Assembly: GCA_001692895.1 (NCBI GenBank)
Contig: KV748291.1
Location: 1 to 64,000 of the forward strand
Origin: Cenococcum geophilum 1.58
Lineage: Eukaryota; Ascomycota; Dothideomycetes; Gloniales; Gloniaceae
DNA length: 64,000 nucleotides
Reading direction: 5' to 3'
Shown here: piece after piece, positions 23,001 to 35,121 of the stretch
How the letters are laid out: each line of letters begins with the position of its first letter
Position numbering within the stretch: position 1 is the first letter of the stretch
The notes under the pieces: generated by a model
What the model was told of the DNA's origin: nothing
Databases searched by the model: none
What the model saw: only the letters and a program-made list of their open reading frames with translations
Program-made: the position numbers and the translations under genes

Positions 23001-23776
23001 CGTTGCCACCTTTATTAGTACTTCTAATTAAAGCAAGTAAGGATTTCCTGGTTAAAACGAAACAGACCCTATACGCCAAGTAAATTTATTACGTAGTATT
23101 ATATCTTATATAATAGAGGCGCCAAGTAAGTTAGGTACTTATAGCTATTAAACCTATAGCTAAGGATTTATCTACTTATGCTAACGCTTTTAGCTCTAGC
23201 ACGATTATATAGATATCTTAGCTCTCTAAAGAACCATTACACGTATAAATAGCCCCGTATTTCTCTAAGAACAACTATAGGTAAGCGGTTTATAACTAAG
23301 AGAAGCCTAACACCCAAATCTTTAAGGTAAGCCTATTAATATCTATTAATATCTGCCTAGATTAAAGGAATTAAACAACTGCCAGAGATAGAAAGAAATG
23401 TGCACCTATATCTAGTACAAGGTAAAGTTTAACAAGTATAAAGAAAAGCATAAGCACGTTATCACTAAGAGAAGATATAATATAGCTGGATATAAGAAAT
23501 TCGAAGAGTCTGGGTTAAATTGCGGCGATAACGCTACTCCCGTAAAGGGTCTGAATAGATAACCTATTTAGCTTGGCTCTATAACGCAGTAAGGAGAATA
23601 TGAGATATGCCTTACCTAAACTCATTTTATAAGTTCGGGTAATCTAATATACGCCAATTTTTAAGATACCAAACGTGAAACTAATTTCCTGCCTAGTATT
23701 GCTATAGTGATCCCGATAATAAGAAGTATAAGAGGTAGTTAGACGATATAAGCGGCGCTATATATATCTAATAGCT
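23001..23776. other. Intergenic RIP-degraded stretch
   Basis: No recognised gene. It is TA-rich sequence with scattered less-mutated patches. Confidence 0.4.
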
Positions 23777-24574
23777 TCAATCTACAGATAACTTTAATCT
23801 ATTAGTTATAGTCCAAGCTAGGGAAATAGTACTTATACCTTTAATATCCTTACAGATATTAGCAGCACTATTATATATAGCTTGTTAGCACTTTGTAATT
23901 ATCGTTCTAACGGGCCTAAAAGAGTCTGTCTCCAGAAAGTCACCGTTTTAGATTAATTTCTAAATCTTGTCCTTATTCTCTAGTTCTAAGAGGTCCTAAT
24001 ATAGAAACGCCCCCGTTATAAAATAGTAGAGGACAAAGCCTAGAGTAAAGAAGTTGGCGTAGATAGATTACCTAGGCCCTAAATATCAATAGCTGGCGTT
24101 TACAGTAATAAGTAGAGGAGACCTATCTAGGGATGAGCCGCTAAAGTCTGCTAGCTTCGCGTCAAGCTTATTAGTTAAGAAGACGTTATTTAGAGTTAGA
24201 TCCCTATAGATAACCTTTAAAGTATAAGTATAATAGAGGGCGTCTATAATCTAATACCCCCAACATAGCCTCTGCTGGACGTCAATCTCCAGGTACTTAC
24301 TAAGATAGTTAAAAAGGTTCTATTTTGAAGCATACTTAAGGCGGATACCGATATCGTATAGCCCGTAATACGTTAGTAGCCTATTATATCTACCGCGTTA
24401 TTTAAATCGCTTATAGATAGCCTTTTTAACAGCAATCCTATCCTTATTGTCCTTATCATAAGCGGTCTTAATAACTATTTGCGACGCATTGTCTAGGCAT
24501 ACTATACTAGTTATGCCCTAGCCAACGATATCCTTAGAACTGAATCCTATCGTATACTAAATGCAGTTAGCCAT
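23777..24574 (-). pseudogene. Protein kinase gene B, RIP-degraded
   Basis: An in-frame span of 266 codons runs from ATG (24,574) to TGA (23,777-23,779), broken only by TAA/TAG codons. I read MANCIQYTIGFSSKDIVGQG, a glycine-rich start, then IVIKTAYDKDNKDRIAVKKA with the candidate ATP-binding Lys. Next come a catalytic loop VIYRDLTLNNVFL near 24,190-24,230 (RD and Asn kept) and KLADFSGSS at the DFG site. A C-terminal lobe has ITGAFLYQDL-like and TIITKC elements. Unlike kinase A, the catalytic Asp is retained. It is probably a fungal standalone kinase of the kind associated with NLR loci; the substrate is unknown. Confidence 0.78.
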
Positions 24575-26232
24575 ATAGACAGGCTAAGGAATTATTGGCT
24601 AAAGAATAGACATTAGAGATATAAGCGACGGGCGGAGTTATATAGAGGAAGTGGAAGCGGATATTAAGACTAGGGGAAGACAGCGAATAGTACTGGCTAA
24701 GGACAACCTATAATTAAAATTTAGTTAAATTAGGGGCAAGTGCAAGCTAATACACCTAAGGACAATTAAGTTGTAGTATTAATAGTAGAACTTATAGGAT
24801 ATAGTATAGTAAGATGTTTGGAGCTTAATCTTAATTAGTTAATTACAATCGCTAGGGGCTCCGAAAAGTCCAACGGCTTAAAAGCCGCTTAGAAAATAGT
24901 AACCCTAGTTCTATTACTATTTCTAGCTCCTCTTCTAGCGTCTTCCATTTAAATTTTTAAAAGTTGGATACTATCTGCCTGCGTTATTAATACTTATAGT
25001 GGATGGATATAAGCTTTAAGGACGACTGCGGATGTTTATTCTAAGCATGGCATTACGTGCTGTCTAGGAGGGGTTACCCTGCTAAGGCCTTAACTAGCTA
25101 CCCTAGCTCTATACAGCGCCGTAGAATTAACCCAACTTAATTAACGCCTTTCCTCTATCCGATCGCACTGATTACTTATTATCTTTATTAGTTAAATTTC
25201 CGCAGTATGCCTGACTTAAAGGATTAGATAATTAAAGAAGCCTAAGAATAGAGGGAAAGAACTAAAAACGTCCTAAATGATATTAAATCGTTTGGAGAAC
25301 GCTTTAAATAGTTTGTCCTACTAAGTAATATTAAGTAATTAGCATAGCTTATATATAAACAGTCCCTATAAGAACTGCGCCGAGACCTACTATATAAAGC
25401 AATGCTTTACCAAATAGCACTTTAGGTAGTGCCCTAAACATTCAGCGCCTTCTATAGAAGATATTTATGGCACCTATTATATTACTAAAGTTATAATCAC
25501 AAGGGTTAACGGGTAGATAATAGAAAAACGCGACATTATTAAGAAGCTAAAGTGTGCTCTTACTAGGGAACAGGAGGGCGACGATCTAGATTATAATATT
25601 ATTTAGTCCAGTTAGTCTTCTTTCCCTATTATATAATGTGCACAGCATAGAATTCCTCTAAGCTTATAATGTTAGACTTTATAGATTTAGATGATTTTAA
25701 CAAGTTTAAAATGGACCGCTAGATGGCCGAGCAGATGGGGAAAGACTCGCTATAGCATTTAGAAACGCATAAGATTAACGGCTATGCTTAAAGAAAAGGC
25801 TAATAACAAGGCTTTAAACGAGTTTTATGCTTATAAAAGCGAAGAGCAGCATCTTATAGATCACTCACTTACTTTGTCCTATTATATTACACTCGCTTAC
25901 AAAATCAGCTTCTAGTTTTTATAACTTTAAAACTTTTTCTCCGCATAGGGCTTAATATCGCTTAGCAGAAGCCTTACCTTATTTACTCTAGAATAACTTT
26001 TAAAGCGCTATAACTTAAACTTCACTATACAATTTAAGGTACTTCTTTATTACTATAAAACTCGTAAGGGTCTAGTTAGTGTAGTTTAGCTACCCTCCTT
26101 ACTAACGGGGGCGAGTTAAAAGTATTTTACGCTTTAATTACCTACTATAAATACTATTAATTATACTGCCGCCAAACCCGTCCCGTGCTAAGTCGAAGTA
26201 TAGGCGTTAGTACGCCACCTCAATATATATAG
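24575..26232. other. RIP-degraded DNA, no recognised gene
   Basis: Both strands were read. Some stretches (24,880-25,200, 25,630-25,900) are less mutated, and a charged coiled-coil-like peptide may be hidden here, but no family can be supported. Confidence 0.4.
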
Positions 26233-26775
26233 TGGCGAATTCTAGAAGAGGTAAGTTAGTTTACTAAAGGTATAGCTATAGGTTAGGGTAAGCCCCGCTT
26301 ACTAAGACATTATATAGCTATAGGTATAAGAGCTATAAGCTAGCTTGGCGGCCGCTATAAATAGATTATAATATAATAATTATATAGCTGTTTCGCAATA
26401 GCTAGAATGGGTAATTGCTCTCGATTAGAGGTACCGACCAGGGTTATAACCCTACGCAATAGTAGACACAAGGCTAATAATAACTTCCTAGCATTATAAT
26501 AAGGTTCTTAGGCTTAGGTAGCACCGTTATAAGTTATAGAGTTGTTAGAGCCTCATAGTAGTACTATAGGGAAGGAACTCTGTTTCGTTAAAGAATAAGA
26601 CTCTCTGCGTATTAGGCGCGAAGGCGACAATATATAAGGTAATTTTTAGATAGAAGGAGTTCTAAATATTTAAAAGTAGCTATAGCATACGACTAATATA
26701 GAATTATAGTAAATATTTACGTGTGCGTATAGTTATAGTCGCTTAATATTAAAGTACCCCTTATATTTTGCGGTA
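26233..26775 (+). repeat. Dispersed repeat, copy 2
   Basis: This is a direct copy of the element at 22,063-22,665. It shares GTGGCGAATTCT at the start, then ATTAGAGGTACCGACC, AAGGCTAATAATAACTT and TTAGGCGCGAAGGCGAC. Divergence is mainly transitions. Confidence 0.65.
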
Positions 26776-29029
26776 TGGTAGGTTTTACGCGACCTAGGAA
26801 CAGACGTTATCCCTTTACCTAGTAAAATGTGTCCTATAGTTATTAATAAGAGCCGACTAATAGGATCTATAGTATTGAGGCTCCGTAATCAAATCTACGA
26901 GGTAAAAAGTCGTCAATTTTAGTATATAATTGCTATTTATACTTAATCTTTAGAGCTAAGTCGCTTAGTATAAGGAAGCTAACAGCTGTCCTTTCTATAG
27001 AATAGTATACGGCAAACAGAATAGCTATATAGAGTTCTTAGAGCTCTGCGAGGCCTCCTTTAATCCCTACTATTGCGAGATTTATAAGTTATATTTAGTA
27101 AGAGGTTTAAGAGAGGCTTCCTACGTCCTCTATATTATATTTAAGTCTTCCTACCGGCTTTAATATAAGTAAAGTAGTACTTTTACTTGCGCCGCGTAAA
27201 TAGCTTTATAAGCTTATAACCCTCTATAGGGTACCATAAAATATCACTTATAGAGTATTATAATGGCCTCTCCTAAGTATACACTCGCTAGCGAGTTAAC
27301 TGCTTAAAGAGGGCCTACTAGAGGTCCTTCTGGAACTGCTTATATATATCGTAATAGGAGGAAGATTTGGGGTGCTATAGTCGTCGAAATTCGCGATATA
27401 TAAGGGCTTAAAGTAGGGCAACGGCCACGGCTGCGGGGATGGTTGTTTTGCTTTCTAAGTCGGTAGAATTAAATACTAAATTGGTGGAACAAAGTCTATA
27501 TTATTAGAAGTATAATTAGAAGGCATAGTTAAGTAATATATATTAATTAAATGTATATAGGTAATATTTTGTAGTTAACTATTTACTACGGCTAGAATAT
27601 CGGCTTTAGTGCAGCTTCCCCCGGCTATATAGATCTTAAAATAGTTGCTAAACGTATAACCTTATAACTAACTCTCGTAGCTAATAGAAACCCTTTTTAA
27701 CTTTTTCTGGCTCTAGTAGATATACGCCCATACATCTATTAAGACACTATAGTTCCTTTTTATATAGCTTGTTAAAACTTAATATAAAAAAGCATAACTA
27801 GAAAGACAGATTATAATTAGTTAAGATAGTTAAGAAGTAAATCTAATAATTCTCTAAGCTAGAACGTAGTTTAGCTAATTCTATTAATTCTATTTATTTT
27901 AGCAGTTATAGAAGGAATTTAACTAACTCGGCTAGATTGTTACTAAGGTCTAAGAACCACAAATATAAACGGCGTAGGTTTATAAACTTTCTAAATAAAA
28001 TGGTATCTCGTAACGCACACTATAGAGGGGTGTTAAGTTTAAGGTATTCGGCCGTCTGGAAAAGCTTTATTAAAAAATATAATTGTGATCCGTTATGCAA
28101 TGACTTTAGGTTACTAAATACCGCTACTATAGGTTTTAGGCGTAATTAGACCTCAAAACTAACGTCTGTACCTTTTAAGAGTGCCCTATAAAAAGCAATA
28201 TACTTTTATACCCTATCTTTAAAATCCTTAGTTCTCCGTTCCGGAGAATACGCCGAGGAAATAGCAACACCTATGACCTCTATATCGCGTTCCGCCGCTT
28301 ATATTGCTATAAGTATCCTCCTAAAGATCTAGCTAATATAATTGAGGGTATTCCTAGCTATTATATAGTAAACTAACAGCGCGCCATTCTCCTATAAAAG
28401 TTAATTAAATCTATATAGCGAGTAGGTTCCTTACTAAACGCTATTACCAAAATTAGATAGCCTAATAGTGATTTCTTAGCAATCTAGGTTTTTAATAATA
28501 GTTGCTAGCATTTTTATATCTAAATTGGTTTCCTAGATTTTAGCCTAGTTCTCCTAGAATAATATAATCTGGGGAAGTATAGTTTAATTAATATAAGCTA
28601 GATCTTTAGGGACCTAGTAAACCTAACTTTATAAATCTTTTTTAGTTGCCTAGTTACGGGAGAAGATATAAGTTAATCTAATAGATATCCTATATATGCT
28701 TGTTAATAGTTCTATTACATATCTAAGGTCTAGCTTATCTATAATAATTAACAGGCTTCCTTTATATATAAAGGTATCTATAAAGGTCTTATAGAAGACG
28801 CGCTTAAATGCTTTATAGGTCCTACGGATATCCTATAAGTAAAAGCCGGTAGTAATAAATAACTATATAAGATTTAAGAGCTCTTCTAGAATATTAAGTA
28901 TACCACTTATAGCTACTAGCATAAATAAAGACTAAAGGCGGAAATAGTCTATGGAGGGAGGTATAGGGAAGACGACAGCGCTAATATAAGTAAGCTCGCC
29001 AAACTAAATAGGATTAAATGGCTTTAAAG
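26776..29029. other. RIP-degraded DNA, no recognised gene
   Basis: A forward open stretch at 27,937-28,149 (70 codons) continues as a degraded frame towards 28,700. It reads as a basic, aromatic-rich peptide, but I do not recognise it. Nothing else can be supported. Confidence 0.4.
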
Positions 29030-29282
29030 AGATAGCAAAGAGAGTAAGAGAGATAGAGAGAGAGAGCGAGAGAGACGGAGAGAGAGTAAGGGAGATGTGG
29101 AGAGAGAGCGAGGGAGATAGAGAGAGAGAGTAAGGGAGATAGAGAGAGAGAGCAAGGGAGACGGAGAGAGAGTAGGAGGGAGACAGAGAGAGAGTGGGAG
29201 GGAGATGGAGAGAGAGTAGGAGGGAGACGGAGAGAGAGTAGAAGGGAGACGGAGAGATAGGCGGATAGAAGGTGGGGGGAGA
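29030..29282 (+). repeat. Purine-rich GA minisatellite
   Basis: About 250 bases of almost pure A/G on the plus strand are arranged in imperfect units of roughly 20 bases of the type GGAGACGGAGAGAGAGTAGG. There are no pyrimidine runs. Such tracts can form triplex DNA. The array is little affected by RIP, as expected where few C bases exist on this strand. Confidence 0.85.
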
Positions 29283-29870
29283 GAATCTACGTTTACCTAA
29301 TTAATAAAGAGGAGCGCTAAGCCTAATAAGCGCCTGCGTATCTACTTTAGGGTAAGCCTTAGTCCATCCTAGAGCTCCATATTGGCTCTAGTCTAAAAAG
29401 ATTACTAATAGCTTCCGCCCTAATGCTAGGGTTATTCTTAGTCAGCGGAGCTTATAATACTTATATGTAGTATAGGCCATATCTAATATATAAGGGAGAT
29501 ATAAAAGCTTTCTAGTAATATAGAAATATAATACGTTTACTAGGAGCACTTAGCCTATATATGCTAGAAGCTGCTATTTTTTAGAAACCCTTCCCCTATT
29601 AGGTTTTACTGTTAACTAGGGTTAGTATACTTTAAGCCTAGTCATTAAAGTATAACGCTACGCCACTCCGAACTAATAAAGATGAGGAAGAGAGGATACT
29701 AATAACCTTAAGTATGCCTTATTACGGGTCCTTAAATACATTTAGGACGGTTTAACTAGTCCTATAGCCGTCCTTAAGTTTATTCTTTAGCGCCCCTCTT
29801 CTATAGTACGCCTTTTCTTTAGCCTTTTAAATATGGCCTACTTAGTTTCTTTAGTTATAAAAGTATCTAG
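29283..29870. other. Intergenic stretch
   Basis: RIP-degraded, no recognised gene. Confidence 0.4.
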
Positions 29871-29874
29871 AGTA

Positions 29875-31470
29875 TTATCTTATAGATCTAACTAACTATT
29901 ATATTCCCTAAGCAGAGATATAGAATTAGCATTATATTTTAAGAGATAATGACTTTTTAACTCCTATAAAAGTCTAGAACCCTCTAGAAACTATAGTTCT
30001 AATTACCACGAAACCTTAAAATCCAAATTAGGGGGTAACTTATTAATAACTAAGCAGAGCCTTTTAAAGTAAGTCAGCATCTATATATTATAAACATTCT
30101 TAGTAAATTTATATACTATCTATTTTTCTTTTCTATCTAATTCTATAAAGTTAAACGTGCAGATTAGGTAGCGGTAGAAGGTAGTCTTAGGCCTATTAAT
30201 TATAGGGTAGTAGCCGTATATTTTTACGGTCTGGTAATTATATAAGATTAAGAAGGTAAGAATTTCTTAGTAAAGCTCTTTTTCGCGCTTTATAAGTCGG
30301 AAGAGCTTAATAATACCTTTTACTGTAAGAGTTATGCTATGGGCATTTTGCCGGTCCGCAATATTAAGTGCCGCGGCGCTATACTTAACTTTATATATTA
30401 AGAACGGGAAGTACTAGTAGTATATAGCTATAAAGAAGGAGTTATCCGTAAGCTTACTAATAAAGGGCTAAAGCTTACTAAGCCGATTATCTATAAACGC
30501 TTTTTACCTAAATCTTATAGTATAATCGGGCTATAGGCGAGTCTAAGTAATAGGGATTAAATTGTTCCAGCCTTTATTAACGCTTTTAACTAAGCACTAA
30601 AGAGAGGTAGCGTTATATATAGCGAGGGTTTCTGCAGAAGGAACAACTAATTAAGTAATATCTTAGATAACTCTAGCCTCGTTCCTGTTTCGCATTTTCT
30701 AATAGGCTAATTTAAAGAGATTATTACGAAATAATATATCCTAAAGAACCGCTTGCTCTTTCTTAAGTAATTTTTAGTAAAATGCCTTACTTAAATCTGT
30801 AATACCTAAGTCGGATTTATCTATATAGCTCCCTTTAGTTGTAAGTAGAGTTTTATAACGCGCGTCTTAGTAAGAGGCGCTTTTAACTTCCCTAGGCTTT
30901 TAACTACTAGGTATAGTAGAGCTAGGCGTAATAGAGCTAGCTTCCAATTATTTCCGGTAAAGGAAAGATAATAACAATTTCTTCCTTATAAGTAAATATT
31001 CCATATTATTATACTTCTTAAAGTATTCTTTAGGCTAAGTTCCTTCCTTCCTCTAATAATTAATTAGATTAATCTACGTGTTGCTAATAATGCTTACTAC
31101 TTCTTAGCTAATTATACCCTTAACAGTAGTATCTGCAAGAGACGTTTGCGGTTACTTTATAAAGGGTTCGGCCAAAATGCAATTAACTAGGTCTTTAACT
31201 TCTCGCCGCCGCTTTTAGTCTTTTAATTATAGAGGTATCTACCTATCCTTAAACAGGCTCCTTTCTTAAAGTTATAGTATCTTTTAGATACGTGCGCTTT
31301 AACGGAAAGGCTACTATACTTCTTCTTTCCTAATACCTTAAGGCTGCTTTCCTATCAATAGTTAGCGAGATATAACTAAATGTGAAGGATATATACCTTA
31401 GTCTTTTAGTACTAAGACCTTCCGCTTATACCTCTAAGCTAGTAGCTATACTTAACCGCGGGCCATACTA
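29875..31470 (-). pseudogene. DUF7924-type gene, RIP-degraded
   Basis: One minus-strand frame of about 1.6 kb decodes to the DUF7924 family of fungal proteins. Landmarks are NRNEARVI followed by LVVPSAETLAIYNATS near 30,600-30,690, then WNNLIPIT, LTDNSFFIAIYY and YFPFLIYKVKYSAAALNIAD near 30,350-30,440. RQNAHSITLTVKGIIKLFRL and a late KFTKNVYNI segment near 30,100 follow. Interruptions are TAA/TAG only. A basic N-terminal region with RRREVKDLVNCILAEPF near 31,170-31,210 also fits. The molecular function of DUF7924 is not known; members are abundant in expanded fungal gene families and mobile regions. Confidence 0.75.
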
Positions 31471-32800
31471 ATTGGAAAAAGGGGGTAAGATATATATTTA
31501 TATTATTATTATACTTAAAGTAAGTATAACGTTAATAAGGAAGGATGCGACCGAAGCTCTAAACGTTTAGGCATATATACTGTATAACTCTATCTATACA
31601 GGCTAAGCCGGTTAGTAAGATTTCTAAGTTATAGCTAAGAGGATATTAGTAAAGTTTGTATATCTACTAATCTTAAAATCCTAGTTAAAGTGTAGATAAT
31701 ATACACCGGTATTACTACAGGGATATTTCTAGGTAATGGGAAAATTACTTTAGTTTTTGTAGCTTAGGTTATACATATATAAGCTTCCTTGGTAATTCCT
31801 TACTACTTAGCTTTTTATAAGGTGCTTAACTACCTAACTAAAGGCAGTAGGATTCTAACCATTATCCTAAATATGCTAACTACTAACCGCTATAGACTAA
31901 ATAAGTCGATAATAGTACGATGCCTATAGGAATTATATTGCTTAATTATGCTAAAGTAACCTAGCTCCTAGATTTTCAAATTCTTCTATATAAACTTATA
32001 CCCCTTAGTAAGCCTATAGAGAGAGCATTATCTAACTATCCAATCTACTCCCAAGTCTATTTAAACTAAGAAGTCTAGAAATAGTTCCCTTAAAGGGCGC
32101 CCACCGTCTAGTATATAAAGGCAATACTTTTATAACTAATAATAGTATAGCGTAGGTTAAGTTTAAGACTATTAAGTAGACCCTTTAGAATTCGGTATTA
32201 TTATATAGGACATAGTTTTTATAAAGGCAAACCAATCCAGTATAAAGCTGGCGTAGTAGCCCTATTCGCTTACTGGCTAATTAGGGATTTATTTAAATAT
32301 AGTTTAAAGCTTTAGGCTAAGAATTAATATAAAAAATCCCGGCAAAAAGAACGCCTATAATACTATAGATAATTTAGTAGAGTCGTAACCTATTATATAA
32401 AGTTATTTTTCTATACTAACTCCTCTATAGAATTCTTTATAAATACTAATAGAAATAGCTATATATATATATTAATTCCCTCTAATAGTCTAGTGCCTAC
32501 AGAATTGTATTACTTATATTAAAACTAGTAAGCTCTCTTATCCTACGGATTCCTAATCCTTCTATATAAAATTATAACTCTCTCTTAGTATATAGAGATT
32601 AGCACTATCTAATCTAGTCCCTATATTCTCCACCTAATAGTACTTATATAATTCTGCACTACTCGCTTAACTTAGAGGAGGGCCTATCACTGTCTAATCT
32701 AACCTCTTTATCCTCTATTAACCGTATTTATATTAATCTACTTACTTAATCTAACTTCTAGAAACTAGAACTATCCAATCCGGCCCTTATATTAAAGCTC
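31471..32800. other. RIP-degraded DNA, no recognised gene
   Basis: No family is recognised on either strand. Confidence 0.4.
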
Positions 32801-32804
32801 CCGT

Positions 32805-32935
32805 ATATTTTAGGGCACCCTTAGTCTAGTATATTTTAATTATAGAACCTAGCTAGATATTCTGCGTGCTAAGGAGGCCCTCCGCTACTAGGCGGCCGGT
32901 CTTTAAAGAGATTGATTTTATATAGCTGTCCAGTT
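32805..32935 (-). pseudogene. Kinase C-terminal fragment
   Basis: The minus strand reads EGLLSTQNI, then LGSIIKIY and TKGALKYTGAL, the same C-terminal signature as kinase A at about 13,980-14,080. The upstream part (to about 33,000) fits only weakly, so this is a fragment or a strongly diverged paralogue. Confidence 0.5.
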
Positions 32936-34500
32936 ATAACCTTATACATTATAGCGCCAAAGTATATAAATTAAGTAGCCAGCGTTATTAGCGCTAGATA
33001 TACTTTCTATAAGTCCTATAGTAGCTATCTGGCTAGCCAGATTGCTAAAGGTTAGGCAGCATACTCTTACTATAGGAGTTTTTAATCTTTAAGCCTAAAA
33101 CCTACCCTTATAGTATTAGATAAATCTATACTTCTATATAAGGGCGATATAAAATAGCCAGTATTATTTAATCTAAGCCTTTACTCCTTTTTCAAGTCCA
33201 TTTCTACATTAATCTTTTAAGAATATATAAGTTAGTAAAAGCTTACGCGACCTAATTTAAGCCCCTTTATCCGCCGTACTGTTTCCGTATAACTTTAGTC
33301 TTTTTAGTTAATCCATAAATTCTACCTAATCTAGGCCCCTTATGCTCTACCAAACCGTAGGTTAGCTTAATCCTCTTAACTTTACAAAGGCTAGTACCAT
33401 CTAATAATACCTAGATGCTCTCCGCTTCGTAGGATCCTACCCTACTTGCTTAGGTTAAGGAGTGCCGCCACTATATAATCTAGTTAGATTCCCGTAGTTT
33501 TATCTAGTATGCTCGCATAAAGTTACCTAAGTAGATAAACTTCCGGAGACTAGAGCTGTCTAATCCTGCCTTAACGTTTACAATTAAAGCCACGTCTGCA
33601 TGAGCTGGCTCCGCTTGGTTAGACCTATATAAGGACATTACTAAGCTATTCCCCTTAGCTTTACGCGGGTAGTTTAGCCTAAAAGAGCCATAATTTATCG
33701 AATCTAACCCTAGCGTCGTCCGCCATTAGTGCTCGCATAAATTTACCCCACTTAATTAACTTCTAGATACCAGACTTGTCCAATCTAGCCCATCTATAAA
33801 CGCTCGCGCCGTTAGTATAACCCCCTTATTCTGCATTAGGCCGTCTCTATATAATACTATTCTCCTTACTACAGCTCCCTTACGCTCTTTAAAGCCATAC
33901 CTACCTTAGATCTGCGCCGCTCTGCCAACTAGTTAAGGTTAGTACTGTCTTATCTATATCGGCTATACCCGCCCCACTCGCCTAGACGGTGGGGATCTAC
34001 TAATATAACCCCTCTGCTCTGAATTAGGCCGTATCCGTATAATAATCTGCGTAACTTAGGCTAAACCTAGCTGACACTATTTAATCCGGTTTACTCTTCG
34101 CCGAGCTATGCCCCTATAAGCCCGCGCCGCGTAGTCCAACTAAGGAGCATTTAAGTTTATACTAGGTAAAGCGGGTCTATTAGATCTCCTCTCTAACCTA
34201 TACCCTAGTCCGCTGCTAAAGTATCTAAAGGCCCAAGAGTACGTGTAAATCCTTCGGCTAATTACCTTATAGTTTTACGGTTATGAGCGGTATACGTAAA
34301 GGGGGAAACTATACAGTCGTTAGCCAGAAGTCAACACGGAAATGCTATTTAAAATACTTAGAAGAATAAAATAATATTTAATAAGGAACATTTTGTACAA
34401 TATAGCTATTTTAATTAATCTTAATAATAATAATTGCGGTATAACAACCTAAGATTTAAAGCTGGATATAAGTTAAGCTAAAGTCGTTAGTTGTTAGGAT
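32936..34500. other. RIP-degraded DNA with weak internal repeats
   Basis: Related blocks recur. TATAACCCC...TCTGNATTAGGCCGT is seen near 33,816 and 33,998, and GTCCAATC/GTCTAATC words occur near 32,690, 32,770, 33,560 and 33,778. They suggest a decayed repeat array or repeat protein, but no family is recognised. Confidence 0.4.
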
Positions 34501-34677
34501 AAGGGGTAAGCGTAAATACGTTAGCAATAGGTTTCAAGGGGTAGCTGAGTCCGCAGCAGTCTTAGCCAAAATTTTGGTTCGAGGCGATGTTGGGCATCTT
34601 TAGCCGATTCCCAAATTTAGGCCCCAAGGGCCCAGAACCAGGCACCCCTTACGTGCTCAGGGCGTGCTCAGGGCTGC

Positions 34678-35121
34678 TCACCCTCGGCTCAGGTTAAAGC
34701 GGCGGCTGCTCAGGTCCAAAGACGGAAATGGACCTTGGTGAGGGGAGTTTTCGTTAAAGACTATAGAGGTAGTAAGGAACTTCGATTCAGGTCGACACTT
34801 ACCTTCAGCGTCTTGTTTCAATATTGTCGTCGAGGTCCAGTCGACCATGACTGTCCTAGCTCCGTTTCTGACGTCTAAGGCCTCAATATCCCATGCTCTA
34901 GTGACGTCATGATGGAAGTCCTTCAGCATCTGTGAGCGCATCTGGAACATTTTCTCCATCTCTGCGAAAGGAGTTGGCGTAGCCCCGTTCATGATAAATA
35001 CAGCGTTTGGGGAGAGGAATTTGGGCAAGGGAGACTCGGGATTGAGACTGTCAAGGGCAGGGGTGTATTCTTTCAGGAATCTGAGACCTGAGTGGTGCCA
35101 TAATATCAGTGAATGGACCAT
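34678..35121 (-). CDS. NTF2/SnoaL-like domain protein
   Basis: This 147-residue single-domain protein reads as an NTF2-like (SnoaL-like) fold. It has an N-terminal helix, then FIMNGATPTPFAEMEKMFQM, a helix, DVTRAWDIEALD and the strand TVMVDWTSTTIL. In fungi such small proteins are common in secondary-metabolite clusters as cyclases or isomerases, but many are of unknown role and no catalytic residue can be assigned. ATG 35,121 gives the usual family length. A donor-like GTAAGT lies at 34,802-34,797; splicing to the AG 36 bases further would remove a 42-base in-frame segment, so the C-terminus is uncertain. No neighbour is close enough to prove a cluster. Confidence 0.65.
   Translation of the reverse strand: MVHSLILWHHSGLRFLKEYTPALDSLNPESPLPKFLSPNAVFIMNGATPTPFAEMEKMFQMRSQMLKDFHHDVTRAWDIEALDVRNGARTVMVDWTSTTILKQDAEGKCRPESKFLTTSIVFNENSPHQGPFPSLDLSSRRFNLSRG

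Larger units (their letters stand above)
1..34500. other. RIP-degraded AT-rich block, left
   Basis: The sequence is dominated by TpA and depleted in CpA/TpG, the signature of repeat-induced point mutation in Pezizomycotina. Ancestral reading frames can be followed for kilobases and are closed mainly by TAA/TAG where CAA, CAG or TGG are expected. CpG-containing codons often survive. No intact gene is visible in the block. The transition to normal composition lies near 34,500-34,560. Individual relics are listed separately. Confidence 0.9.

Noticed and set aside
29030-29282. Possible CRISPR array
   Set aside because: The purine units are contiguous and imperfect without spacers, and the genome is fungal.
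1-34500. A Starship-type giant element with a tyrosine recombinase captain
   Set aside because: DUF7924 and NLR genes are typical cargo, but no captain gene or element boundary could be found.
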